Part shown: positions 8,792-16,601 of the stretch, piece by piece
Position numbering within the stretch: the stretch's first letter is position 1
Layout: each line of letters opens with the position of its first letter
DNA from: Bradyrhizobium paxllaeri
Lineage (GTDB): Bacteria; Pseudomonadota; Alphaproteobacteria; Rhizobiales; Xanthobacteraceae
Assembly: GCF_001693515.2 (NCBI RefSeq)
Contig: NZ_CP042968.1
Location: forward strand, 4,030,001-4,094,000
DNA length: 64,000 bases
Direction of reading: 5' to 3'
The notes under the pieces: generated by a model
Database searches by the model: none
What the model was told of the DNA's origin: nothing
Seen by the model: only the letters and a program-made list of their open reading frames with translations
Position numbers and translations under genes: made by a program

Positions 8792-9856
8792 ATGGCGCGC
8801 AACATTTTGATCCTGGGGGCTTCCTACGGCTCCTTGCTGGCGACGAAGCTGTTGATGGCCGGTCACAACGTGACCCTGGTCTGCCGGAAGAAGACGGCCG
8901 AGCTCATCAACCGCGACGGTACCGAGGTTCGCATCAAGCTGCGCGACGAGGCGGTGCATCGCGCGATCTTCTCGCGCAATCTTCCCGGCAAGCTGGACGC
9001 GACCACGCCCGCCGAGGTCAACCTTTCACGCTACGACCTGGTCGGCCTTGCGATGCAGGAGCCGCAATACACCAACCACACGATCCGGGTGCTGATGGTC
9101 AAGATCGCCGCGGCGAAGCTGCCTTGCCTGTCGATCATGAACATGCCGCCGCTGCCGTATCTGAAGCGCATTCCGGCGCTGGCGGATATGGACCTGGAGG
9201 AGGCCTATACCAACGCGCAGGTGTGGGAACGCTTCGAGCCCGGGCTGGTGTCGCTGTGCTCGCCCGATCCGCAGGCCTTCCGTCCGCCGGAAGAGGCGGC
9301 AAACGTGCTGCATGTCGGCCTGCCCACCAACTTCAAGGCCGCCGCCTTTGCCGACGAGCAGCACAACAAGTTGTTGCGCGAGCTGGAAGCCGACATCGAT
9401 GCGGTGACGCTCGACGGCCACGACGTTCCGGTGAAGCTCAAGGTGTTCTCTTCGCTGTTCGTGCCGCTCGCCAAATGGTCGATGCTCCTGACCGGCAACT
9501 ACCGCTGCATCACGCCGACCGAGCCGCAGGCGATCCGCGACGCCGTGCATGGCGATCTGAAACTGTCGCAGTCGATCTACGACCATGTCGACGGCATCGC
9601 CCGCCGGCTCGGCGCCGACCCCGCCGATCAGGTGCCGTTCGCGAAATATGCCAAGGCGGCCGAGAGCCTGCTCAAGCCGTCATCGGCAGCGCGTGCGGTC
9701 GCCGCGGGCGCGCCGTTCATCGAGCGCGTCGACCTGCTCGTGAAGCTGATCTCGCATCAGCTCGGCGCCCCCAGCGCCGAGATCGACCGCACGGTCGAGA
9801 TCGTCGATCAGAAGCTGAACGAGAAGATCGTCGCGGGCGGCTCGGGCGCGCAGTGA
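8792..9856 (+). CDS. Ketopantoate reductase-like (ApbA/PanE family) protein
   Basis: The 354-residue protein starts with a Rossmann nucleotide-binding segment, MARNILILGASYGSLLATKL, followed by a second strand ending in VTLVCR, the layout of 2-dehydropantoate 2-reductases. The usual Gly-x-Gly-x2-Gly is replaced by GASYGS. The protein is longer than PanE (about 300 residues), and the C-terminal part is not typical, so a different substrate is likely. A purine-rich GAAAGAGAGAG lies before the ATG. It appears to be a single-gene unit. A cytosolic NAD(P)-dependent oxidoreductase is the most I would claim. Confidence 0.65.
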   Translation: MARNILILGASYGSLLATKLLMAGHNVTLVCRKKTAELINRDGTEVRIKLRDEAVHRAIFSRNLPGKLDATTPAEVNLSRYDLVGLAMQEPQYTNHTIRVLMVKIAAAKLPCLSIMNMPPLPYLKRIPALADMDLEEAYTNAQVWERFEPGLVSLCSPDPQAFRPPEEAANVLHVGLPTNFKAAAFADEQHNKLLRELEADIDAVTLDGHDVPVKLKVFSSLFVPLAKWSMLLTGNYRCITPTEPQAIRDAVHGDLKLSQSIYDHVDGIARRLGADPADQVPFAKYAKAAESLLKPSSAARAVAAGAPFIERVDLLVKLISHQLGAPSAEIDRTVEIVDQKLNEKIVAGGSGAQ

Positions 9857-9941
9857 GGCGCGCGTAGGCGCGGTTCAAAATGGCGTGCCACGACTAAACA
9901 TGGGCACCGAGCATTGAAGGCCTGGCCGTGAGGCTCGTCTT

Positions 9942-9969
9942 GACCATATCTCAAAAATGAGATATGGTC
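9942..9969 (+). promoter_or_regulatory. Operator palindrome of the HigBA-type module
   Basis: GACCATATCTC (9942-9952) and GAGATATGGTC (9959-9969) are perfect inverted arms around AAAAAT. The site ends four bases before the GTG start of the toxin gene, so it must overlap the promoter. Type II antitoxins with HTH domains usually bind such dyads and repress their own operon; binding by the gene product at 10294-10575 is inferred. Confidence 0.75.
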
Positions 9970-9973
9970 GCTC

Positions 9974-10297
9974 GTGGCTTGGCGGGTAGAAATCCTGAAC
10001 GAATCGGTCGCTGCGGAAATCGCTTCCCTTCCGAGTGACATGCAGGCGCGGTTTCTGCGACTAGCAGAACGCATCAGCTTAGCTGGGCTAGAAAGCCTGA
10101 GCGAGCCGCACGTCAAACATCTCGAAGGGAAGCTATGGGAGTTGCGGCTGACAGGTCGTGACGGAATTGCTCGCGCGCTTTATGTCACGGCGATCGGCCG
10201 AAGGGTGGTCATAGTTCGCGCATTTGCAAAGAAAACTCAAAAGACCCCACGCTCGGAGATCGAGCTCGCGCTGCAGCGAGCAAAGGAGGTCAGATGA
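9974..10297 (+). CDS. HigB/RelE-type toxin (Gp49 family)
   Basis: The 107-residue basic protein has the Gp49/HigB pattern: an N-terminal helix pair, then LEGKLWELRLTGRDGIARALY and a strand with VVIVRAFAKKTQKTP. This family cuts mRNA on the ribosome. The start is a GTG placed just after the operator palindrome, giving MAWRVEIL. Its stop overlaps the antitoxin start by four bases (ATGA), so the two are translationally coupled. Toxin-first order is typical of HigBA. Base use is slightly more AT-rich than the core genes, consistent with a mobile module. Confidence 0.85.
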   Translation: MAWRVEILNESVAAEIASLPSDMQARFLRLAERISLAGLESLSEPHVKHLEGKLWELRLTGRDGIARALYVTAIGRRVVIVRAFAKKTQKTPRSEIELALQRAKEVR

Positions 10298-10575
10298 CAA
10301 TTCCGTTTGAAAAGATCAAAGCTCGTCTCTTGACCAATCCGAAGGTGAAGGCGGAGTACGAGGCGCTCGCTCCAGAGTTCGAAATTGCCGCCGAGTTGCT
10401 CAGGGCTCGCCTGCGCGCGGGTCTCTCGCAAGCCGAACTGGCTGCCCGGATGAGGACCAGCCAATCCACGATCGCACGACTTGAAAGCGGTCAAACGTTA
10501 CCGAGCACGAAGACACTGCTGCGCTATGCTGAAGCAACCGGTAGTAAGTTTCACGTGCGGCTGTCGGCGGCTTGA
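10294..10575 (+). CDS. HigA-type antitoxin, XRE helix-turn-helix protein
   Basis: The 93-residue protein carries an XRE-type HTH in its C-terminal half: LSQAELAARMRTSQSTIARLESGQTLPS. The N-terminal part (ALAPEFEIAAELLRARLRAG) is as in antitoxins paired with Gp49-type toxins. It should neutralise the toxin encoded just upstream and bind the dyad at 9942-9969. It overlaps the toxin gene by four bases. Confidence 0.87.
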   Translation: MTIPFEKIKARLLTNPKVKAEYEALAPEFEIAAELLRARLRAGLSQAELAARMRTSQSTIARLESGQTLPSTKTLLRYAEATGSKFHVRLSAA

Positions 10576-10615
10576 CGCGTCATTTGTCTGCGGGACGGAT
10601 TGGACAATATCCAAA

Positions 10616-10975
10616 ATGACAAAACGTACTGCCACATATCAGATCATCGCATGGAAGCGAAGAAGAGGTCGATCGAGGGTCGGCGCTGAACTCCTAGGGC
10701 GCGTCGATGACCTAGCAGGGGCGTGGAACGCGCACGAAAGACGGGCGGAAGACTTCACCGATTTCGTACCCATGAGACTTTCCACGATCATGGAAGTCTA
10801 CGTTCGTGAAACGGTCCGGCAAGCTATCGACTCCGACTTAAAATATGCAGATCGAACGGAGCCGCTAGCGAAGCATTTCAAGCTTGATTTCTCTCTTCTC
10901 AAGAGCTTGACCCCAACTGTACGGGGGCCCATGGGGACAATCAGCGCGGCTCTCGCGGACGGCTCATCCCCCTAG
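10616..10975 (+). CDS. Short HEPN-like hypothetical protein, probably C-terminally truncated
   Basis: The 119-residue frame contains VPMRLSTIMEVYVRETVRQ, a helical opening that resembles the N-terminal region of some HEPN/RNA-binding defence-island proteins. It lacks an Arg-x4-6-His motif. The last residues (VRGPMGTISAALADGSSP) look like a read-out after a deletion. I chose the ATG at 10616 over an earlier in-frame ATG (10481) lying inside the antitoxin gene. It is 40 bases downstream of the antitoxin and overlaps the convergent HNH gene by four bases. Family assignment is weak. Confidence 0.45.
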   Translation: MTKRTATYQIIAWKRRRGRSRVGAELLGRVDDLAGAWNAHERRAEDFTDFVPMRLSTIMEVYVRETVRQAIDSDLKYADRTEPLAKHFKLDFSLLKSLTPTVRGPMGTISAALADGSSP

Positions 10976-11304
10976 CCGACAAGCTGCTTCTCCAGTTCGG
11001 GAATAAGCAGTCTAAGCTTCCCGTGACTGATAATCGGCGACGCGGCGATCTGGGCAAGCCGCTGTTCGACGTGGGGCCACTGATTGGTCTCGCGCGGATC
11101 GGTGTCGTTCTTGGCGAGGTTGCAGGGGTAGCAGGACAGCACGCGGTTGCTCCGGCCGTTCTGACCTCCCTTTGAGAGCGGGATGAAATGGTCGATGCTG
11201 GCCTTCACCTTGCCGCCCGTCTTTTGCCGGGAGAGTACAACATCGCAGTAGGCGCAGCGTCCGCCCCAATCGAAATAGCAGCGCTTGTAGATCACGTCGG
11301 CCAT
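10972..11304 (-). CDS. HNH endonuclease
   Basis: A compact 110-residue nuclease. It has the zinc-binding CAYC pair, the catalytic DHFIPLSKGG stretch, then Asn and the second pair in CYPCN followed by AK, the classic HNH order. Such stand-alone proteins nick or cut DNA and are found in phages, restriction systems and as orphan genes. Its ATG overlaps the stop of a 33-codon ORF (TGATG), which in turn overlaps the stop of the histidine kinase, so all three may be translated together. Confidence 0.85.
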   Translation of the reverse strand: MADVIYKRCYFDWGGRCAYCDVVLSRQKTGGKVKASIDHFIPLSKGGQNGRSNRVLSCYPCNLAKNDTDPRETNQWPHVEQRLAQIAASPIISHGKLRLLIPELEKQLVG

Positions 11305-11405
11305 CAGCCTTGGCTCTTCCCGCGAATCATTTCGTCCAGCGTCTCATCCTTTTCATATATCAAGCCGGTGTCGAAAACGACGCCGCAGGGGAGAGGCTTG
11401 TTCAT
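11304..11405 (-). CDS. Tiny ORF (33 residues) coupled between kinase and HNH genes
   Basis: The frame begins at ATG 11403-11405, overlapping the stop of the hybrid kinase (ATGA), and ends in a TGA that overlaps the HNH start (TGATG). The product begins MNKPLPCGVVFDTG and is acidic in the middle (YEKDETLDEM). No family is recognised. The double overlap and the codon choice argue that it is translated. It could also be only a ribosome bridge from kinase to nuclease. Confidence 0.5.
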   Translation of the reverse strand: MNKPLPCGVVFDTGLIYEKDETLDEMIRGKSQG

Positions 11406-13636
11406 CCCGACAACGCCCGGCGGATCATGTTCGCCAGTTGCGACTTCCGGTAAGGTTTCGTCAGCAGCAGCACGCCGGCATCAAGCCGGCCCTGGTGCAC
11501 GATCGCGTTGTCGGTATAGCCGGATGTATACAGCACCTTGATGCCGGGGCGGAGCTTCAACACCTTGTCCGCCAGTTCGCGGCCGGTCATGCTGCCGGGC
11601 ATGATGACGTCGGTGAACAGCAGGTCGAATGCCTGGCCGTCTTCGATCAGGTTCATCGCTGCCGGCCCGTTGGCGGCGGCCACCGTGCGGTAGCCGAGAC
11701 TCTGCAATTGCGCGGTGACGAAGTTGCGGACCAGCGCGTCGTCTTCCACCACCATGATGGTCTCGTTGCCGTGCGGCAGCGGCGGCGCCGCAGCCGGTGC
11801 GGCCTCGACCTGGCCGCGGGCAGGAGGCAGATAGAGCTTGATCGTGGTGCCGTGCCCGATCTCGCTGTAGATGCGGATGTGCCCGCCCGATTGCTTGACG
11901 AAGCCGTAGACCATGCTCAGCCCGAGGCCCGAGCCCTTGCCGACCTCCTTGGTGGTGAAGAACGGCTCGAACACCTTGTCCAGCACGTCCTGCGGCATGC
12001 CGGCGCCGGTGTCGCTGACCGCGAGCATCACATAGGGGCCGGGCTTCACGCCCGGATTTCCTTGCGCATACGCCTCGTCGAGCACGACGTTGCGCGTCTC
12101 CAGCAACAGCTTGCCGCCGTTCGGCATCGCATCGCGCGCGTTGATCGCCATGTTGAGCAGGGAGTTGGCGAGTTGCGAGGCGTCGATATGGGCGCTCGCC
12201 ATTTCCTGCTCGAGGATCGAGTTGACCTCGATCTGCTCGCCGAGCGTCGGGCGCAGCAGTTTTGCGATGTCGAGCACGGTGGCGTTGATGTCGACATTGC
12301 GCGGCTGCAGCGGCTGGCGGCGGGCGAAGGCGAGCAGATGCTGGATCAATTCGCTGCAGCGTTCCGCTGCCTGGTCGATCAGTTCGGCGGTCTTCTGCAG
12401 CGCCGGCTCATGCTTGAGGCTAGCGACCAGCGTTTCGGTAGTGCCGGTGATCACGGTCAGCATGTTGTTGAAGTCGTGGGCGACGCCGCCGGTGAGCTTG
12501 CCGATGGCGTCGAGCTTCTGCGATTGCAAAAGCTTGTGCTCGGTTTCGCGCGACCCCGTAATGTCATGATAGACCAGCGCAGCGCCGCTGATGGCGCCGG
12601 AGGCATCGCGCAACGGCCGGCCGCTGATCACGAGATGAGCCGGCGGATTGCCGCTGACCGGGCGCACCACGATTTCGCTGGCGTCGAACGCTTCGCCGCG
12701 CAGCGCGCGCGAGGCGGGCATATCCTGGACCGGCAGCGGTGTGACGCCATCTGCTTGAAAAACCGTGCTGAGCGAGCGCAGCAACTCGACCGTCATGCCG
12801 GGGCGAAAGCGCAGCATCTTCTCGGCGGCAGGATTGGAGAGCAAGACCTCGCCCTTGGTGTCGATGACGAGCACCGCCTCCGCCATGCTATGAAACGTGC
12901 TGCGCAGGATTGCGGCCGAAAGGCGGAGTTCGTCGTGCGCGGCAACCAGATGCTCGGTGCGCTCGGCGACCGCGGCCTCCAGCACCTCGTTGTTGGCCTT
13001 GCTGGCACTCAGCGAATCCTGCAGTTCCTGGCGCGAGCGGCGGGTCGACACCGTCAGGACGGTGGCAAGCACCAGTATTAGCGCTACGCCGGCGAGATCG
13101 ATCGCCAGCAGTAACCTGCCGTTGATGTCGGATTCGACACGTCTGGCGAAAAGCAGCCGGCGCTCTTCCGCCACCGCCTTTGCAAGGTTTCCAGCGATCG
13201 CCGCCGTCGCCTCGCGATCTTCCTGGCCGACGAGATCAGCGACAGCGGCGCTGTCTCCCGCATTCCGAAGCCTGATCAACTCGCCATTGACGGCAATCTG
13301 GCGCTCGAGCAGCGCCTTGGTCTGTTCGATCAACTGCTTTTCGGTGGGATTGTCCTTGACCGCCTCGATCAGTGGCGGCAGCGCCGCCAGGATGGCGTCA
13401 CTGGCCTCGCGGTATTCCCTGGCGAATTTCTCATCGCCGGTAAGCGCGAATGCGCGCGCCGCGCTTTCCGCGCTGCGCAGCAGCGGGCGCATGTCGGAGA
13501 GCTTGCTAAGGATTCCGAGCGCGCGGTCGACCGAGGCCGCATCGGACCGCGACTTGAGATCCAGACCGATCGAGGCAGCGCCGATAACGAGGAGGATGGC
13601 GAGGCCAATTCCAAGAATGATACGCTGCGAGGGCAT
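11402..13636 (-). CDS. Hybrid sensor histidine kinase with CHASE3, PAS and receiver domains
   Basis: A 744-residue inner-membrane signalling protein. Order: membrane helix (about 7-27), CHASE3-like sensor domain (30-165), second helix (177-197), coiled coil, PAS domain (about 240-355), HisKA with phospho-accepting His387 in GGVAHDFNNML, HATPase with DTGAG and GSGLGLS (about 485-605), and a C-terminal receiver with Asp676 in LLFTDVIMPG. It starts 18 bases after the response regulator at 13655-14059, so the two form an operon. The stimulus is unknown. Confidence 0.93.
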   Translation of the reverse strand: MPSQRIILGIGLAILLVIGAASIGLDLKSRSDAASVDRALGILSKLSDMRPLLRSAESAARAFALTGDEKFAREYREASDAILAALPPLIEAVKDNPTEKQLIEQTKALLERQIAVNGELIRLRNAGDSAAVADLVGQEDREATAAIAGNLAKAVAEERRLLFARRVESDINGRLLLAIDLAGVALILVLATVLTVSTRRSRQELQDSLSASKANNEVLEAAVAERTEHLVAAHDELRLSAAILRSTFHSMAEAVLVIDTKGEVLLSNPAAEKMLRFRPGMTVELLRSLSTVFQADGVTPLPVQDMPASRALRGEAFDASEIVVRPVSGNPPAHLVISGRPLRDASGAISGAALVYHDITGSRETEHKLLQSQKLDAIGKLTGGVAHDFNNMLTVITGTTETLVASLKHEPALQKTAELIDQAAERCSELIQHLLAFARRQPLQPRNVDINATVLDIAKLLRPTLGEQIEVNSILEQEMASAHIDASQLANSLLNMAINARDAMPNGGKLLLETRNVVLDEAYAQGNPGVKPGPYVMLAVSDTGAGMPQDVLDKVFEPFFTTKEVGKGSGLGLSMVYGFVKQSGGHIRIYSEIGHGTTIKLYLPPARGQVEAAPAAAPPLPHGNETIMVVEDDALVRNFVTAQLQSLGYRTVAAANGPAAMNLIEDGQAFDLLFTDVIMPGSMTGRELADKVLKLRPGIKVLYTSGYTDNAIVHQGRLDAGVLLLTKPYRKSQLANMIRRALSG

Positions 13637-13654
13637 TGCGAGTTGCTTACTTCA

Positions 13655-14059
13655 TTATTCTGAGTGCTGCGCGGAAGCTTTCGGTTTGGTGAGGCATTGA
13701 TTGACCGAGGTCAACAGCGCGTCCGGCGTGAACGGCTTGCGCAGGCAGCATGCCGCGCCGAGCTCGAGGGTCATTCGCAGGAAATCCGGCGCGCGTTCGG
13801 CGTTGGCGAAAGCGTAGCCCGACATCGCGATGACGGGCACGCCCGGTCTGCGCTCATGAAACATTCGAATCGATTCGAAGCCGCGCATATGCGGCATGAA
13901 CACGTCGACCAGCATGACGTCGAAATCGTCGGATTCGAGGGCGCGCATTCCGGCTTCACCGCCGTCGGCAACGGTGACCTCGAAACCCTTGCGCGTCAGA
14001 CAGACCTCGATGGCAACGCATACCATCGGGTCGTCATCGACCACGAGAACGCGCGGCAC
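13655..14059 (-). CDS. Single-domain response regulator
   Basis: A receiver domain of 134 residues without an output domain. The acidic cluster is VVDDD, the phospho-acceptor Asp is in VMLVDVFMPH, the Ser/Thr switch is in AMSGY, and the Lys is in LRKPF. I chose a GTG start at 14059 preceded by AGAAGGA at proper spacing; the frame is open to 14104 with a less likely ATG. It is the first gene of an operon with the hybrid kinase and is a likely phosphorelay partner. Confidence 0.88.
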   Translation of the reverse strand: MPRVLVVDDDPMVCVAIEVCLTRKGFEVTVADGGEAGMRALESDDFDVMLVDVFMPHMRGFESIRMFHERRPGVPVIAMSGYAFANAERAPDFLRMTLELGAACCLRKPFTPDALLTSVNQCLTKPKASAQHSE

Positions 14060-14234
14060 GATGATTCCTTCTTCCCTCGGGCGGCGGCCAGGCGCACATC
14101 CCATACGACGATTAAGTCGAAACGCCGACAGGTCGTCTGTATGGTAGAGTGCACATAAAAGTTGTCGAGAGCAATTCCGTTTCGCACGTCAGAACAAGAA
14201 CAAATGCAATCCCGGTTCCGGATCTAAGCCAGCC

Positions 14235-15125
14235 ATGCCGCCGATCAATCTTTCGGGACGGCTTTCGCCGCTCGGGCTCATCCTGCTTGCGGTCACGTCG
14301 GTCGGGTGGGGGCTCAACTTCCCGATTATGAAACATTTGCTGAGCGAATGGCCGCCGCTGTCCTCGCGCGGCCTGTGCGGCATCGTCGGCGCCGCGGCGC
14401 TGGCGCTGTTTGCGCTCGCGCGGCGGCAAAAACTGACCGTGTCGCGGTCGATGTGGCTGCGGCTCCTGCTGGTGTCGACGCTGACGATCGGCGGCTGGGT
14501 CGCGTTCATGGGGCTGGCGCTGTTGTGGCTCAACGCCAGCGAGGCGGCGGTGCTCGGCATATCGATCCCGGTCTGGGTGGCGTTTCTTGCGTGGCCGATC
14601 CTGGGTGAGCGGCTGTCGCCGCTTCGTGCTATCGCGCTGACGGTCGCGCTCGCCGGCATCGCCGTGCTGATCGGCGGTCATGGCATCGAGGCCAGCGTCG
14701 AGAAATTGCCGGGCATTGCGTTCGCGCTGGCAGGCGCGGTCTGCGTCGGGCTCGGCACCGTCTTGACCAAGCATTTCCCGCTGGCGATGCCTCCGCTGTC
14801 GCTGGCCGCCTGGCAGATCGGGCTCGGCTGCCTGCCGATCGCGATCGTCGGCCTCGCAGTCGAGCAGCCGCAGCTGGCTGATCTGTCATCGGTGGGCTGG
14901 GCGTCGCTGGTCTATATGACGCTGATCCAGTTCTGCCTGTGTTACGTGTGCTGGTTTGCCGCACTGGAACGGCTGCCGGCGGCAACGGCCTCGATCGGAA
15001 CCTTGCTGGTTCCCGTCATCGGCGTGCTTGCAGCGGCGGCGATGCTGCGCGAGCCACTCGGTCTGCGCGAAATCGCCGCGCTGGTGTTCACGCTCGGCGG
15101 TGTCGCGGTGGCGCTGCGCTCGTAA
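14235..15125 (+). CDS. EamA/DMT-family permease
   Basis: The 296-residue inner-membrane protein has ten hydrophobic segments in two EamA repeats, with TSVGWGLNFPIMKHLLSEWPP in the first and a final LREPLGLREIAALVFTLGG segment. It aligns along its length with the permease at 6368-7267 and is probably its paralogue. It is divergent from the response-regulator operon and ends in a shared terminator hairpin. The substrate is unknown. Confidence 0.87.
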   Translation: MPPINLSGRLSPLGLILLAVTSVGWGLNFPIMKHLLSEWPPLSSRGLCGIVGAAALALFALARRQKLTVSRSMWLRLLLVSTLTIGGWVAFMGLALLWLNASEAAVLGISIPVWVAFLAWPILGERLSPLRAIALTVALAGIAVLIGGHGIEASVEKLPGIAFALAGAVCVGLGTVLTKHFPLAMPPLSLAAWQIGLGCLPIAIVGLAVEQPQLADLSSVGWASLVYMTLIQFCLCYVCWFAALERLPAATASIGTLLVPVIGVLAAAAMLREPLGLREIAALVFTLGGVAVALRS

Positions 15126-15136
15126 TTCTGGAACGA

Positions 15137-15168
15137 AAAGGACGGCACACCGTAATGTGCCGCCCTTT
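15137..15168. terminator. Bidirectional terminator hairpin
   Basis: AAGGACGGCACA and TGTGCCGCCCTT pair with one mismatch around CCGTAA. A-rich and T-ending flanks let it serve the permease on the plus strand and the BA14K gene on the minus strand, which converge here. Confidence 0.65.
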
Positions 15169-15185
15169 GAACTCACGCTGTCGTG

Positions 15186-15851
15186 CTATTGCGCCGGGCA
15201 GGGGTGCCGTTGGCCGTCATAGCCAAGATACGTGCCTGACGCCGGATCGTAGGATTTGTACCTGCGCATGCAATACGCCACGGCATCATCGCCGGCCGGG
15301 GGGGCCGCAGCGACCACGGTGTCGTCATAGTAGTATGGGTCATCGTAATAATAAGAGTTGCCGTAGTAGCCGTAGGCCGACCCAATGCCGGCACCAATCG
15401 CAAAGCCCGGCCAGAAGCCGTGGCGGTGATGATGGTGGTGACGACCGCCATGCCAGCCGCCGCCCGCGACGGAACCCCCTCCGATGCCAGGCCTGACTAC
15501 GCCAGGTCGGCCAATGCCGCCCATTCCGCGACCGTCCGTGCTGGCAACGGGGCCACCTCTGAAACCGCCGCCACCACCACCACCGGGTGCAACGGCCATG
15601 CCGCCACCTCTAATGCCGCCACCGCTCATGCCGCCACCGCCGATTGCCGCGCCACCGCCGCCACCTCGACCGCCACCACCGCCGATAGCTGCACCGCCAC
15701 CGCCACCGCCGCCACCGATAGCTGCACCGCCGCCGCCGCCGCCACCACCACGAGCGCCCATGCCCTGCGCCTGAGCGGCGCTAAAGCTTGCGATCATCGG
15801 CAAAGTAAGCGCTATCGCTGCCGCAGTACTCAAAACTTTCAGACTGATCAT
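15186..15851 (-). CDS. Glycine-rich secreted protein with BA14K-like C terminus
   Basis: The 221-residue product has a signal peptide (MISLKVLSTAAAIALTLPM, with cleavage after a FSAAQAQ segment), then a long run of glycine repeats with AAIGGGG units. A His-rich patch, a Tyr-rich hydrophobic segment and a C-terminal domain follow. The last part, with CMRRYKSYDPASGTYLGYDG, is the BA14K-type motif found in many secreted rhizobial proteins. I chose the ATG at 15851 since GGAG lies six bases before it; ATG 15863 also fits. A cell-envelope or extracellular role is likely. The repeat codons make this area strongly GC-skewed. Confidence 0.75.
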   Translation of the reverse strand: MISLKVLSTAAAIALTLPMIASFSAAQAQGMGARGGGGGGGGAAIGGGGGGGGAAIGGGGGRGGGGGAAIGGGGMSGGGIRGGGMAVAPGGGGGGGFRGGPVASTDGRGMGGIGRPGVVRPGIGGGSVAGGGWHGGRHHHHHRHGFWPGFAIGAGIGSAYGYYGNSYYYDDPYYYDDTVVAAAPPAGDDAVAYCMRRYKSYDPASGTYLGYDGQRHPCPAQ

Positions 15852-16117
15852 TGTAGGCTCCATTTCCGGGATATAGGCCCCAACCCGTTCAAGAGGCGTA
15901 CGTTCCCGAACCCGCGCATGGATTGCGCGCGGACCCAGCCTGTGGCAGCGGAACTGTACCAGGGATGAACGGATTGCGCCGATACCGCGACCATCGGCTG
16001 ATACAATCGGGCTTGGCAAAACCGCCTCCGCAAGGCTGGAATCTCCGCCTTTGTCTGGACAATCGGCCCCGCCGATGGCATCAGAACGGCACATTTTCTC
16101 GAACCGGCCGAGCCCCC

Positions 16118-16528
16118 ATGAAGCAGTTTTTGCTGAAGTTTTTCACCTGGTGGAGTGGCCAGACGTTCGGCACGCAATTGTGGACGTGGCGATTCGGCGA
16201 GCTGGTCGGCGAGGACGAGCAGGGCAACCGCTACTACCGCACCAAGGACCGCAAGATCGATCCGACGCTCGGCTTCGAGCGGCGCTGGGTGATCTATAAT
16301 GGCTATGCCGAGGCGAGCCGGGTGCCGCCGTCATGGCACGGCTGGTTGCACCACGTTGTCGATACCCCGCCGACCGAAACCGGCTACACGCCGCGCGAAT
16401 GGGAAAAGCCGCATCAGCCGAACCTGACCGGCACGCCCGCGGCCTATCGTCCCTCCGGCTCGACACTGGTCAGCGGCCGCCGCCCCAAGGCGACCGGCGA
16501 CTACCAAGCCTGGACTCCGGGAAACTGA
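16118..16528 (+). CDS. NADH:ubiquinone oxidoreductase subunit NDUFA12 (B17.2) family
   Basis: The 136-residue protein matches the accessory complex I subunit shared by mitochondria and alphaproteobacteria. Visible family marks are WWSGQTFGTQLWTWRFGELVG, GNRYY, RRWVIYNGYAEASRVPPSWHGWLHH and the C-terminal PYxP-like region with WEKPHQPNLTGT. It sits on the matrix/cytoplasmic side of complex I. I chose the ATG at 16118, where the family begins; the open frame reaches further upstream. In related genomes this gene is usually close to DUF2155 and aat; here about 9 kb of other genes lie between them. Confidence 0.95.
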   Translation: MKQFLLKFFTWWSGQTFGTQLWTWRFGELVGEDEQGNRYYRTKDRKIDPTLGFERRWVIYNGYAEASRVPPSWHGWLHHVVDTPPTETGYTPREWEKPHQPNLTGTPAAYRPSGSTLVSGRRPKATGDYQAWTPGN

Positions 16529-16582
16529 CTTCACGTTTATTTTAGCGGGAACACCTTCGGGAGTCTTTGCTGCTGGAGATAG

Positions 16583-16594
16583 GTGTAGATACAC
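16583..16594 (+). promoter_or_regulatory. MarR operator, copy 1
   Basis: GTGTAGATACAC is a dyad of five-base arms within the longer string GATAGGTGTA. It lies seven bases before the MarR ATG. The same motif (GTGTAACTACAC) lies before the next gene, so it is the likely autoregulatory site. Confidence 0.65.
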
Positions 16595-16601
16595 TCATCT
16601 T

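Noticed and set aside
15186..15774. CRISPR-like or tandem repeat array at the glycine repeats
   Set aside because: The repeats are in-frame Gly codons of one protein without spacers of constant length.
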